Shown: positions 1-5,669, counted from the stretch's first letter. The stretch: 7,092 nt of DNA from Eubacteriaceae bacterium (GCA_003446375.1 DMAW01000004.1:1-7092); one strand, 5' to 3'. The notes: generated by a model not told the origin, from the letters alone. Numbers and translations: made by a program.

Positions 1-368
1 GTGGAGTGTGGGGAGGGATTCTTGCAACTTTTGGAGTAGCATTGCCGTCGTTTATATTAGCTGTATTGATAAGCAGCTACTATTTGAAATTTAAAAGGAA
101 CCGAATAAGCAATTCGATTTTTTATGGCATAAGACCGGTGATAACAGCACTGGTGCTTTCGGCTACAGTGGTAATTGCAGAGACGTGCTTGATAAGAGAA
201 AGCTTTTTTTCTGCCGGATTCAAAGAGATAATGAAAACACCTTTGGCTTACATAGATGTAATCAGCTTAGGAATCATAGCAAGTTCATTGATTATTTTGA
301 AGAAGTTTAAGATCCATCCAATAGGACTTATTTTCCTGTCAGGAATCTTGGGAGTTTTTTTGTATTAG
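1..368 (+). CDS. Chromate transporter (ChrA/CHR family), 3' part only
   Basis: This is the end of an inner-membrane transporter of the CHR family (chromate_transp), whose members export or exchange oxyanions such as chromate. The open frame runs in from the left edge, and the codons before the GTG at 6 are open, so the true start lies outside the window. The visible 121 residues begin with a glycine-rich stretch followed by PSF (GGILATFGVALPSF), typical of this family after its second membrane segment. A GIRPVITALVLSA segment follows, matching the conserved G-x-R-P-x-x-x-A-L motif. A final pair of membrane segments ends in HPIGLIFLSGILGVFLY. Firmicutes often carry CHR proteins as two half-size genes of about 180-190 residues; the short end here fits such a half, so about 60 residues are missing. 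The last 30 bp overlap the convergent UPF0178 gene. Family is fairly sure; substrate is not shown by sequence. Confidence 0.85.
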   Translation, partial: GVWGGILATFGVALPSFILAVLISSYYLKFKRNRISNSIFYGIRPVITALVLSATVVIAETCLIRESFFSAGFKEIMKTPLAYIDVISLGIIASSLIILKKFKIHPIGLIFLSGILGVFLY

Positions 369-785
369 CTTTTTCAGCCTATCCTCAAAAACCTTATTTT
401 GATCCTTGGTTCTTTTCTTGGGTCCTTTAAGTCGTTTCCCTGAGCTTCTGATTTTTTTTGCAGTATGCCTTGCAAGAAGCAGCGAATCGATGTTTTCTGC
501 GGTATACTCCATTCCGTCTTGGTTTATGGGAAGAGCATTTCTTGCTAGGCACATCGCAGCAAGACCATAATCTTGGGTCACGACTATATCGTTTTTTTTC
601 AAAATATTGACAAGAGCAAAGTCCACGCTGTCTGCACCTTTTGAAAATGTCAGGGTCTTGGCCCCATCCTTTTCAAAAGAATGTGAGGTGTCGCACAAGA
701 TCAGGCACTCAAAGTTATATGAACTAGATATTTTAATTGTTTCGTCAATTACGGGACATTCGTCCCCGTCTATTAAAATTCGCAT
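339..785 (-). CDS. UPF0178 (YaiI/YqxD, DUF188) family protein
   Basis: A 148-residue soluble protein of the YaiI/YqxD family, a widespread PIN-like fold family with no established biochemical role. The family features are all present. The N-terminus is a beta strand with paired acidic residues and the CPV motif (D6, D8, C10-P11-V12, where most relatives have DADACPV). Next come G50-A-D52-x-x-D55, the VVTQD motif ending at D72 followed by LAA, a glycine-tyrosine region near 91-94 and R106. The C-terminus holds GP at 121-122 with D128 and F133. The aspartates recall the metal-binding acidic cluster of PIN nucleases, so nuclease activity is possible but unproven. Length is normal for the family. 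The start at 785 has GAGGT about 7 nt upstream, within the end of the toxin gene. It lies 13 nt after the toxin stop and may be co-transcribed with the toxin-antitoxin pair. Its 3' end overlaps the chromate-transporter gene by 30 bp. Confidence 0.9.
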   Translation of the reverse strand: MRILIDGDECPVIDETIKISSSYNFECLILCDTSHSFEKDGAKTLTFSKGADSVDFALVNILKKNDIVVTQDYGLAAMCLARNALPINQDGMEYTAENIDSLLLARHTAKKIRSSGKRLKGPKKRTKDQNKVFEDRLKKLIQKNSQDS

Positions 786-798
786 GGGTTACCTCAAA

Positions 799-1077
799 TC
801 AAAACTTATTTATGGTATAAATATTTTTTCTATGTCCTATATCTACAAACACGATAATCAACTTTTCGTCTTCTATTTTAGCTAACAATCTATAATCTCC
901 GACTCTATAGCGCCAAATGCCTTTGAGATTTCCTTTTAAACCTTTTCCCAACAATCTAGGATCTGTAGATCCTTCTAAATTTTTTTCTATGAAATTAATT
1001 ATCAAGCGCTGTACGGCAGAATCAAGTTTTTTTAATTGTTTTAAGGATTTGTCTGAAATCACAACCTTATAATGCAT
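799..1077 (-). CDS. RelE/ParE-family toxin of a type II toxin-antitoxin pair
   Basis: A 92-residue RelE-superfamily protein. RelE toxins bind the ribosome and cut mRNA in the A site; ParE relatives poison gyrase, and sequence alone does not settle which applies. The typical pattern is visible. An N-terminal helix reads KSLKQLKKLD (10-19) and R24 follows. DPR sits at 39-41, with GKGLKGNLKG at 44-53. The conserved core strand is WRYRVGDYRLLA (55-66), and the end is IGHRKNIY (80-87). The GHRK-x-IY ending and the basic core match ribosome-dependent RelE members better than ParE. The ATG at 1077 is preferred. It starts 2 nt after the antitoxin stop, has an AAAGAG-like site just upstream, and begins exactly where RelE homologues begin. 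A longer frame would run into the antitoxin coding region. The gene appears intact. Confidence 0.9.
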   Translation of the reverse strand: MHYKVVISDKSLKQLKKLDSAVQRLIINFIEKNLEGSTDPRLLGKGLKGNLKGIWRYRVGDYRLLAKIEDEKLIIVFVDIGHRKNIYTINKF

Positions 1078-1079
1078 TT

Positions 1080-1286
1080 TTATAAGCCTAACTCTTTCTT
1101 TGTTTCCTCTAGGGTATAAGTACACTCCATTTCATTCCAAGCTTTTTCAAAAATTTCTAAATCATACTGATCTTCAATGGAATCTAATAATGTAGATCTA
1201 ACAAATTCTGACAAGGACATGTTGTTGAATTTAGCGAATTTTTTTATGAGATTTTCTTCATCTTTGCTTAATCGAACACTTAACAT
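1080..1286 (-). CDS. Ribbon-helix-helix antitoxin (RelB/DUF6290-like)
   Basis: A 68-residue antitoxin that should bind the adjacent RelE-like toxin with its C-terminal part and bind the promoter with its N-terminal part. The N-terminus MLSVRLSKDEENL is a typical ribbon-helix-helix opening: a short beta strand (residues 2-6) followed by helix A (8-20). The turn MSLSEFVRSTLLDSIED (23-39) gives helix B. The remaining 29 residues are acidic, with aromatic residues, and suit the toxin-neutralising tail. DUF6290-type antitoxins show the same order, with the YDLE motif found at 41-44. The start at 1286 has a strong AAGGAGAG site 6 nt upstream. The in-frame ATG further upstream at 1340 lies in the promoter -35 region and cannot be used from that promoter. 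It precedes the toxin gene by 2 nt, the usual order and coupling for such pairs. Confidence 0.88.
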   Translation of the reverse strand: MLSVRLSKDEENLIKKFAKFNNMSLSEFVRSTLLDSIEDQYDLEIFEKAWNEMECTYTLEETKKELGL

Positions 1287-1292
1287 AAATAT

Positions 1293-1300
1293 CTCTCCTT
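1293..1300 (-). promoter_or_regulatory. Ribosome binding site fixing the antitoxin start
   Basis: On the minus strand this reads AAGGAGAG, 6 nt before the ATG at 1286. It selects that ATG over the in-frame upstream ATG at 1340, which has no such site. Confidence 0.75.
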
Positions 1301-1305
1301 TTTTG

Positions 1306-1340
1306 TTGTAATACAATTGTAACACATTATTGTGTTGCAA
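1306..1340. promoter_or_regulatory. Probable antitoxin operator: three half-sites over the promoter
   Basis: Three copies of a TTGTAAYACA-like element lie here. TTGTAATACA starts at 1306 and TTGTAACACA at 1317, 11 bp apart and in the same direction. TTGCAACACA is on the other strand at 1340-1331. The last two form a 24-bp inverted repeat (1317-1340) with a 4-bp centre and one mismatch. The first is itself a perfect small palindrome, TTGTA-A-TACAA (1306-1316). The array spans the -10, the spacer and the start region, as expected for autorepression by a ribbon-helix-helix antitoxin or its toxin complex. Binding itself is inferred. Confidence 0.6.
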
Positions 1341-1344
1341 TCAA
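1316..1344 (-). promoter_or_regulatory. Promoter of the toxin-antitoxin operon
   Basis: On the minus strand TTGATT (1344-1339) and TACAAT (1321-1316) are separated by exactly 17 nt, a good sigma-70/sigma-A type promoter. Transcription would begin near 1309, giving a leader of about 23 nt that contains the antitoxin ribosome binding site. No hairpin terminator separates it from the exchanger gene upstream, so some read-through from that gene is also possible. Confidence 0.6.
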
Positions 1345-1376
1345 GCAAGATAGATATTTCCGACATGTCTAGTAAA

Positions 1377-2330
1377 TCAGTTTCTCAAAATTATATAAGC
1401 GGTATATGCTATATATGCTAAAAGAAGAAAAGATCCTTCTTTCTTTGAGATTTTCTTATGGCTTGATGAAAAAATCAATAATACAAAAGTTATAAAAATA
1501 GCTGCAAAAGCATCCAAAAAGATTTTAGGATCCACATCTAATGGAGAAATAATTGAAGATGCTCCAAGTATAAACAGTATATTAAATATGTTGCTGCCGA
1601 CAATGTTTCCAAGGGCTATCTCGCTTTCTTTTTTTCGGGCAGCTGTAATGGAAGTTATAAGCTCGGGAAGGGACGTTCCTACGGCAACTATGGTTAGGCC
1701 AACCAATGTTTGGCTCATCCCAAGAGATAGAGCTATATTTATGCTGCTGTTGACTACAAAATTGCCTCCAAAGATAATGCCTACCAATCCTCCGACAGTG
1801 TAAGCAATGCTTTTTGGCGTGCTTAAGTGAGATTTTACGTCATTTTCGCTATTTTTTTCCCTGCTATGAGTCGCTAATTCGTATACATAGTATAAAAAAA
1901 TCGAGAAGAATCCAAGAAGCACAAGTCCGTCTGATCTGGTAAGAGTGTTTTCATTAAATCCTTGAAGAAAAACATCTGATATAACTACAAATAGCATGAT
2001 ACTTGCAAGGAGAGCCAATGGGATCTCTTTTTTTATTGTCTGCCGTTGTACTTTTAGGGGGTAAATGATGGCAGTTACGCCAACAATCAAAGAGACGTTG
2101 AAAATATTGCTTCCGATTACATTGCCAAGGGCGATGCTGCCGTTTCCTTTTATTGCGGCTGATATGCTCACTGCAGCCTCCGGAGAGCTTGTTCCGAATG
2201 CAACTATCGTAAGGCCTATCAATATAGGGGGAATTTTTAAGAGCTTTGCGATGCTTGAAGAGCCTTCCACGAAAAAATCGGCTCCTTTTACTAAAAGTCC
2301 CAAACCAAAAGCCAATAATAAATAATCCAT
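1377..2330 (-). CDS. Calcium/sodium antiporter (CaCA family, YrbG-like)
   Basis: A 317-residue integral membrane protein of the Ca2+/cation antiporter family, which exchanges Ca2+ for Na+ or H+ across the cytoplasmic membrane. Two inverted alpha repeats are clear. The first has GTSSPE (46-51) and GNVIGSNIFN (69-78). The second has GTSLPE (218-223) and GNIVGSNIFN (241-250). The acidic residues E51 and E223 and the asparagines of the GSN motifs are the family's ion-binding positions. About ten hydrophobic segments flank a charged hydrophilic loop at about 153-172, the expected regulatory loop, short as in bacterial members. Length agrees with E. coli YrbG and related proteins. The ATG at 2330 has a GAAGG site about 7 nt upstream. 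It is divergent from the MerR operon and ends 36 bp before the toxin-antitoxin -35 box. Which cation pair it uses cannot be read from the sequence. Confidence 0.93.
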   Translation of the reverse strand: MDYLLLAFGLGLLVKGADFFVEGSSSIAKLLKIPPILIGLTIVAFGTSSPEAAVSISAAIKGNGSIALGNVIGSNIFNVSLIVGVTAIIYPLKVQRQTIKKEIPLALLASIMLFVVISDVFLQGFNENTLTRSDGLVLLGFFSIFLYYVYELATHSREKNSENDVKSHLSTPKSIAYTVGGLVGIIFGGNFVVNSSINIALSLGMSQTLVGLTIVAVGTSLPELITSITAARKKESEIALGNIVGSNIFNILFILGASSIISPLDVDPKIFLDAFAAIFITFVLLIFSSSHKKISKKEGSFLLLAYIAYTAYIILRN

Positions 2331-2371
2331 GTATAGCCTTCTTTCTTGTAAAATTTTTCTCTGTATATCGT

Positions 2372-2377
2372 ATTATA
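2372..2377 (-). promoter_or_regulatory. Candidate -10 box for the antiporter gene
   Basis: On the minus strand a perfect TATAAT lies about 42 nt upstream of the antiporter ATG. No good -35 is seen 16-18 nt further upstream, where the sequence is only AT-rich, so this is a weak call. The region is very AT-rich and a chance match is possible. Confidence 0.35.
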
Positions 2378-2418
2378 ATAACTATTTCTGAAATTGTATA
2401 TATTTTTTGAAAAAAGTA

Positions 2419-2449
2419 TTGCTTGTTACGTTGCGTAACGTAGTATCAT
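2419..2449 (+). promoter_or_regulatory. MerR-type promoter with operator in a 19-bp spacer
   Basis: TTGCTT (2419-2424) and TATCAT (2444-2449) are separated by 19 bp, the long spacer characteristic of promoters activated by MerR-family proteins through DNA distortion. The spacer contains a perfect dyad, GTTACG-TTG-CGTAAC (2425-2439). A second overlapping one is TACGTT-GCGT-AACGTA (2427-2442). Transcription should start near 2456, only about 12 nt before the regulator's ATG, so the regulator gene and the exporter genes behind it are expected to be under the regulator's own control. Confidence 0.8.
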
Positions 2450-2467
2450 GTAGGTGAGGTGAATTAT

Positions 2468-3268
2468 ATGAGAAAAAGTAATCTTATGACGACAGGGGAG
2501 ATAGCAAGAAAAATGAACGTTTCAGTCAGAACAGTTCAGTATTACGATAAAATTGGGCTGTTAAGGCCAAGTGAAACATCCGAAGGAGGGCGAAGGCTTT
2601 ATTCTTTAAAGGATTATATGCTGCTCCATCAAATAGTAAGCCTTAAGGAACTTGGATTTACTCTCTCGGATATAAGAGAAAGACTTATGCCATCGAATGA
2701 AGCAGCTGAAATTGACAATTATTTAAAACAGCAGGAAACGAGAATTAAACATGACATTGAAATGCTGGAGGCAAAACACGATACTATAAACAAGTTCAGA
2801 CAAGAAATGAAGGCGATGAAGAAACTGGACTGGAATCTGTTGGTAGAGATACTTTCTCTTCTCAGAAACAACGATGAAAACTTCTGGGTAGTGAAACACT
2901 TTGACAAGGAAACCTACAGTAAGATCAAAGACCGCTTTAAAGATGATAAGGGTGAGGCGCACATGAAATATATGCAAAATTTATGTGAAGAGGCAAAAGT
3001 GTTGAAAGACCAAGAAATTGATTGTTGTGATATAAAATCTATTGACTTGGTAAAACGATGGTGGAATAAGATACTGGAATTTACAGGTGGAGATGTGGAT
3101 ATGATAAAGCAGATGAGTCGGATGACTGATGACGAAAATTCAATAAATATTGAATTTATGAATAAGTATAAGGAAGTAGAAGATTACATAGGCAAAGCTT
3201 TAACTTATTGCTTTGAAAGAGGCATATTGACGTTTCCGCTGACAAAGGAGGATAATGAAAATGATTAA
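2468..3268 (+). CDS. MerR-family transcriptional regulator with a C-terminal effector domain
   Basis: A 266-residue regulator controlling the exporter genes that follow. The N-terminal MerR DNA-binding domain has its helix-turn-helix at about 8-30 (TTGEIARKMNVSVRTVQYYD) and the conserved YYDKIGLLRP. The wing GGRRLY is at 40-45 and the second helix pair at about 47-73 (ELGFTLSDI). A long coiled coil with many charges (about 79-118) follows, as in MerR dimers. The remaining 145 residues are helical. They contain VKRWWNKILEFTGGD (195-209), faintly like the C-terminal half of TipAS-type drug-binding domains; that likeness is tentative. No conserved metal-binding cysteine pattern is evident, so a small organic ligand is more likely than a metal. 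The ATG at 2468 is chosen because GGTGAGGTG lies 6 nt before it. The in-frame GTG at 2459 would sit inside that site, about 3 nt from the transcription start. It overlaps the ABC gene by 8 bp. Confidence 0.9.
   Translation: MRKSNLMTTGEIARKMNVSVRTVQYYDKIGLLRPSETSEGGRRLYSLKDYMLLHQIVSLKELGFTLSDIRERLMPSNEAAEIDNYLKQQETRIKHDIEMLEAKHDTINKFRQEMKAMKKLDWNLLVEILSLLRNNDENFWVVKHFDKETYSKIKDRFKDDKGEAHMKYMQNLCEEAKVLKDQEIDCCDIKSIDLVKRWWNKILEFTGGDVDMIKQMSRMTDDENSINIEFMNKYKEVEDYIGKALTYCFERGILTFPLTKEDNEND
3244..3251 (+). promoter_or_regulatory. Ribosome binding site of the ABC ATPase gene
   Basis: AAAGGAGG lies inside the last codons of the regulator gene. It is 9 nt from the ATG at 3261 and only 3 nt from the in-frame ATG at 3255, so 3261 is the better start. 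Confidence 0.7.
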
Positions 3269-4145
3269 AGTTGAAAATTTAATTAAAAGTTATGGTAAAA
3301 ACGAGGTGCTAAAAGGCATAAGCTTTAGTGTCAGCAAAAATGAGATATTTGGTCTGTTGGGGCCGAATGGAGCCGGCAAGACAACGACCATGGAATGCAT
3401 GGAGGGGTTAAGAGGCTTTAATTCCGGGAACATATCAATTATGGGTTTGAATCCGGATGAAGCGGCAAAGCAGAAACTTATAGGCATACAGCTGCAATCT
3501 TCATCCCTGCCTTCAAATATTTCGGTCAAAGACGCAATGGATTTATTTTGCGTTTGGAACAACGCTGATTCTAGATATGACTTGTTGGAGAAATTCGGTT
3601 TAAAGAATATGAGCAAAAAACAGTATAAGACAATGTCTACCGGACAAAAAAGAAGACTTCATCTTGCATTAGCCTTAGCTTGTGAACCGAGGATTATATT
3701 TTTAGATGAACCCACTGCGGGACTAGATGTAGAGGCAAGGGTAGCATTGCATCAGGAAATAAAGAATCTGAAAAAAAAGGGGGCAACTATACTATTGGCA
3801 TCCCACGATATGGCCGAAGTAGAAGCCTTATGTGACAGAGTAGCGATTATCGTGAACGGAAAAATAAAAAAAATCGGTTCTCCAAGTGAAATCGTTTCAG
3901 ATGTAAGAAGAGAAACGCTTATAAAGATCAAGCTCTCTGTAATGTTGAAAGATTTAAAGCTCGATCAAATAGAATTAAAGGATTTCAAGGAAGGCTACTA
4001 TCATTTTAGCACGACAAATTTGCTGGACGGACTAAGCGAGCTCTTAAGCTGTTTAAAAGAAGATGAAATCGAGATTTTAGATCTTACAGTGGACAAGCCG
4101 ACTCTAGAAGAAAGATTTATAGAGATAGCAAGGGAGGGAAAATAA
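3261..4145 (+). CDS. ABC transporter ATP-binding protein (ABC-2 exporter type)
   Basis: A 294-residue ATPase subunit that should drive the membrane protein encoded just downstream. All nucleotide-binding motifs are present. Walker A is GPNGAGKTT (34-42) and the Q-loop glutamine lies at about 77-79. The signature is MSTGQ (125-129, a variant of LSGGQ), Walker B is IIFLDE (145-150) with the D-loop AGLD, and the switch histidine is H182. The order and the roughly 90-residue extension after the core fit the CcmA/NatA/DrrA-like subfamily that pairs with ABC-2 permeases. The extension (about 205-294) ends in TLEERFIEIAREG, a common tail in this group. An alternative start at 3255 adds two residues; 3261 is better placed for the ribosome binding site. 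The gene overlaps the regulator and is followed 2 nt later by the permease, so the three are translationally coupled. The substrate is unknown. Confidence 0.95.
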   Translation: MIKVENLIKSYGKNEVLKGISFSVSKNEIFGLLGPNGAGKTTTMECMEGLRGFNSGNISIMGLNPDEAAKQKLIGIQLQSSSLPSNISVKDAMDLFCVWNNADSRYDLLEKFGLKNMSKKQYKTMSTGQKRRLHLALALACEPRIIFLDEPTAGLDVEARVALHQEIKNLKKKGATILLASHDMAEVEALCDRVAIIVNGKIKKIGSPSEIVSDVRRETLIKIKLSVMLKDLKLDQIELKDFKEGYYHFSTTNLLDGLSELLSCLKEDEIEILDLTVDKPTLEERFIEIAREGK

Positions 4146-4147
4146 AA

Positions 4148-4873
4148 ATGAAAGCATTCCTATACACATTTTATTTAAAGACGAAACTTGATATTAAGAG
4201 CGCAGATATACTGATAACAAACTATTTGGTGCCGCTACTGTTTTTTGGAGTCATGGGAGCAGTATTCACATCAATAATGCCTGAATATAAAAGCACGCTT
4301 ATTGCCAGCATGATAATATTTTCTGTGACTATGGGAGCTTTGATTGGCATACCTGGGTCTATAATGGAATATTTTCAGAATGATTTAAGAAAATCATTCA
4401 AGTCAGCAGGGATTCCATTAGATGTTTTGGCAGCATCAAGCTTCATATCAGGGTTTCTCAATCTGTCTGTCGTCAGCAGCATAATATATGTGGTGTCACC
4501 AATTGCATTTGATGCCATTATCCCTGAAAATACAGGATTGTTCTTAGTCGGATTTGCAGCTTTTTTGACGGCCACGCTGCTTTTTGGAATGTTGTTGGGA
4601 CTTTATGCAAAGAGCACATCTCAGTTAACAATGTTTTCTCAAGTTGCTTTTCTTCCTTCGATGATGCTGTCAGGTATAATGTTTCCAGTTGAAATGCTTC
4701 CGGGGCCATTACAATATGTCGGGCATCTGTTTCCTGCGACCCATGGGATGAAAATTCTTAGCACAGGAAATTTAGAAACGGGAAATTTGGTCATCCTAAG
4801 CGCTTTTATAGTTGTTTTGGCGGCATTGATAAAACTTAGGATCAACAGATTAAAAAAAGAAGATGCAAGATAG
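4148..4873 (+). CDS. ABC-2 type transporter permease
   Basis: A 241-residue membrane subunit with six predicted hydrophobic segments (roughly 22-43, 49-70, 97-121, 129-153, 162-183 and 212-230). Two copies with two ATPase subunits would form an exporter. The stretch PSMMLSGIMFPVEMLP (170-185) before the last membrane segment is the hallmark of ABC-2 permeases, as in drug and polysaccharide exporters. The basic cluster FQNDLRKSFKSAGIP (76-90) between segments matches the cytoplasmic coupling region of this family. AGGGAGGG lies 9 nt before the ATG, and the gap to the ATPase stop is 2 nt. Length is normal for a single-domain permease. Regulation by the MerR protein and lack of dedicated biosynthesis genes suggest export of a harmful compound, but the substrate is not visible in the sequence. 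Confidence 0.92.
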   Translation: MKAFLYTFYLKTKLDIKSADILITNYLVPLLFFGVMGAVFTSIMPEYKSTLIASMIIFSVTMGALIGIPGSIMEYFQNDLRKSFKSAGIPLDVLAASSFISGFLNLSVVSSIIYVVSPIAFDAIIPENTGLFLVGFAAFLTATLLFGMLLGLYAKSTSQLTMFSQVAFLPSMMLSGIMFPVEMLPGPLQYVGHLFPATHGMKILSTGNLETGNLVILSAFIVVLAALIKLRINRLKKEDAR

Positions 4874-4894
4874 AAGTAAGCATCTTTAGTTTTT
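4860..4894 (+). terminator. Weak terminator hairpin at the end of the exporter operon
   Basis: AAGATGC (4860-4866) can pair with GCATCTT (4880-4886), leaving a 13-nt loop that contains the permease stop codon. A T-rich tail (TAGTTTTT) follows. The stem is only 7 bp and GC-poor, so termination is likely partial. Confidence 0.45.
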
Positions 4895-4902
4895 AAATAA
4901 TA

Positions 4903-4995
4903 TTGGCAAGCAAATCCTCCAGGATACAAGAGCAGCTCAGAGTGTGCGTAAAAAATTTTGATGTAATTCCTGCTGAGATAGATGAAAATAAATGA
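4903..4995 (+). other. Short open frame, possible gene remnant
   Basis: A 30-codon frame, opening after a stop at 4894-4896, could read from TTG at 4903 to the TGA at 4993. Its end, VKNFDVIPAEIDENK, looks protein-like in composition. There is no ribosome binding site before 4903, and I recognise no family. The rest of this stretch (4874-5019) shows no RNA gene, repeat or clear promoter. It could be the tail of a lost gene or a chance frame. Confidence 0.15.
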
Positions 4996-5019
4996 TTTAT
5001 AGAGAGATGGGTGAGGCAC

Positions 5020-5301
5020 ATGGATCGGTATACAATCAACAAAGAAGAGCGATTTTATATCATGGCTGAAGATTTGATTTTTAAGACTGATAAAGGCTTT
5101 TGTGGAAAGGCTGTGGACAGGCTGGCACAATTTGAAGCTATGTTTGAAGCATTGGTGAAAAATCAAGAGATGATGTCAAAAGAACTGGAAAAGATGCGTT
5201 TGGAAGGCAAGAGCAAATCCCTAAGGTTCAAAGAAATGATGACAAAGAAACTCATAGAAAGCAATATGATAATCTATTTCAAAATGAACGGAATAGAATA
5301 G
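5020..5301 (+). CDS. Small uncharacterised helical protein
   Basis: A 93-residue protein I do not recognise. It is predicted soluble and almost wholly helical. An acidic and aromatic N-terminus (RFYIMAEDLIFKTDKG, 11-26) leads to GKAVDRLAQFEAMFEALVKN and a charged coiled-coil-like stretch with MSKELEKMRLEGKS. A basic segment (RFKEMMTKKL) and a hydrophobic end with IIYFKMNGIE close the protein. No signal peptide or membrane segment is seen. The ATG at 5020 follows GTGAGG by 3 nt; a GTG start at 5011 in the same frame, preceded by AGAGAG, is also possible and would add three residues. Codon use resembles the neighbours. It is transcribed in the same direction as the small winged-helix gene 72 bp further on. 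The balanced amino-acid pattern argues that it is a real gene, but its role is unknown. Confidence 0.6.
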   Translation: MDRYTINKEERFYIMAEDLIFKTDKGFCGKAVDRLAQFEAMFEALVKNQEMMSKELEKMRLEGKSKSLRFKEMMTKKLIESNMIIYFKMNGIE

Positions 5302-5373
5302 AGCCGGATGTTTAGAAACTTTTTCTTCAGGGTATATTTTAATTTCAAATATAATAAATAGGAGTGAAATAAT

Positions 5374-5553
5374 ATGAGTGTTAAAGAAGATGTCATAAAG
5401 GCTATGAAAGAAGCAGGGAAGCCGGTAAGTGCAGGGGAAGTAGAAAAGCTTACTGGCTTGGACAGAAAAGAAATCGACAAGGCTTTCAAGGAGCTTAAAA
5501 AAGAAAATGCGATAGTCTCTCCGGTGCGGTGCAAGTGGGAGCCGGCAGAATAG
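5374..5553 (+). CDS. Small winged-helix-like DNA-binding protein
   Basis: A 59-residue protein whose pattern fits a minimal winged helix-turn-helix. Helix 1 is at about 3-14 (VKEDVIKAMKEAG). KPVSAGEVEKLTGLD (16-30) forms helix 2, and RKEIDKAFKELKKEN (31-45) forms the recognition helix. The wing is AIVSPVRCKWEPA (46-58). Short proteins with this order (AGKP, then AGEV, then DRKEIDKA, ending in SP-x-RC) occur in Clostridia and archaea and are usually labelled as transcriptional regulators without a known target. AGGAG is 8 nt upstream of the ATG, so the start is well supported. It is absent from longer-frame lists because of its size. Its final codons run into the frame of the nuclease fragment that follows; whether the last residues are original or come from that fusion cannot be told here. 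Confidence 0.75.
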   Translation: MSVKEDVIKAMKEAGKPVSAGEVEKLTGLDRKEIDKAFKELKKENAIVSPVRCKWEPAE

Positions 5554-5669
5554 GTTACGCCCATGCAGTTACGTACCCTCCGGATATAAAACATGCCGAA
5601 ATTTTTATCGAAGCTGAGAAAAAAGCTAGACATGAAGGCAGAGGTTTGTGGAGTGAGAAGTTAGATTGA
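5553..5669 (+). pseudogene. Orphan C-terminal fragment of a staphylococcal-nuclease-family protein
   Basis: In the third reading frame, beginning at the last base of the winged-helix gene's stop, 38 codons read GYAHAVTYPPD, then IKHAEIFIEAEKKARHEG, then RGLWSEKLD and TGA. This matches the end of SNase (thermonuclease) domains. There a GYA/GLA strand is followed by Y-x-PPN, an A-E-K-x-A-R helix and GLW or IWSE. The catalytic Asp/Arg/Glu part, which lies upstream in the domain, is missing. In the 60 bp before this fragment the same frame is open but does not resemble the family. No start codon with a ribosome binding site is present. I therefore read it as the 3' end of a deleted nuclease gene left after a rearrangement. 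Translation from an unidentified start or by frameshifting cannot be excluded. Confidence 0.7.

Noticed and set aside
607..885. A 92-codon open frame on the plus strand
   Set aside because: It is antisense to the start of UPF0178 and the end of the toxin gene, both of which show clear family motifs.
1361..1370. Palindrome GACATGTC between the antiporter gene and the toxin-antitoxin promoter
   Set aside because: It is only 8 bp, has no loop or T-tract and cannot act as a terminator; a chance palindrome is likely.
4639..5166. A 175-codon open frame on the minus strand
   Set aside because: It runs antisense through the permease end and the next small gene. The residue pattern is that of an antisense reading, and no ribosome binding site supports it.
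5554..5576. Direct repeat of GTTACG, the same hexamer as in the MerR operator
   Set aside because: The two copies lie inside the nuclease-like codons, have no promoter around them and lack the inverted partner, so a second regulator site is not supported.
5274..5633. A 119-codon open frame on the minus strand
   Set aside because: It lies opposite the winged-helix gene, which has a good ribosome binding site and a recognisable fold, and opposite the nuclease fragment. Its own translation has no family-like pattern.
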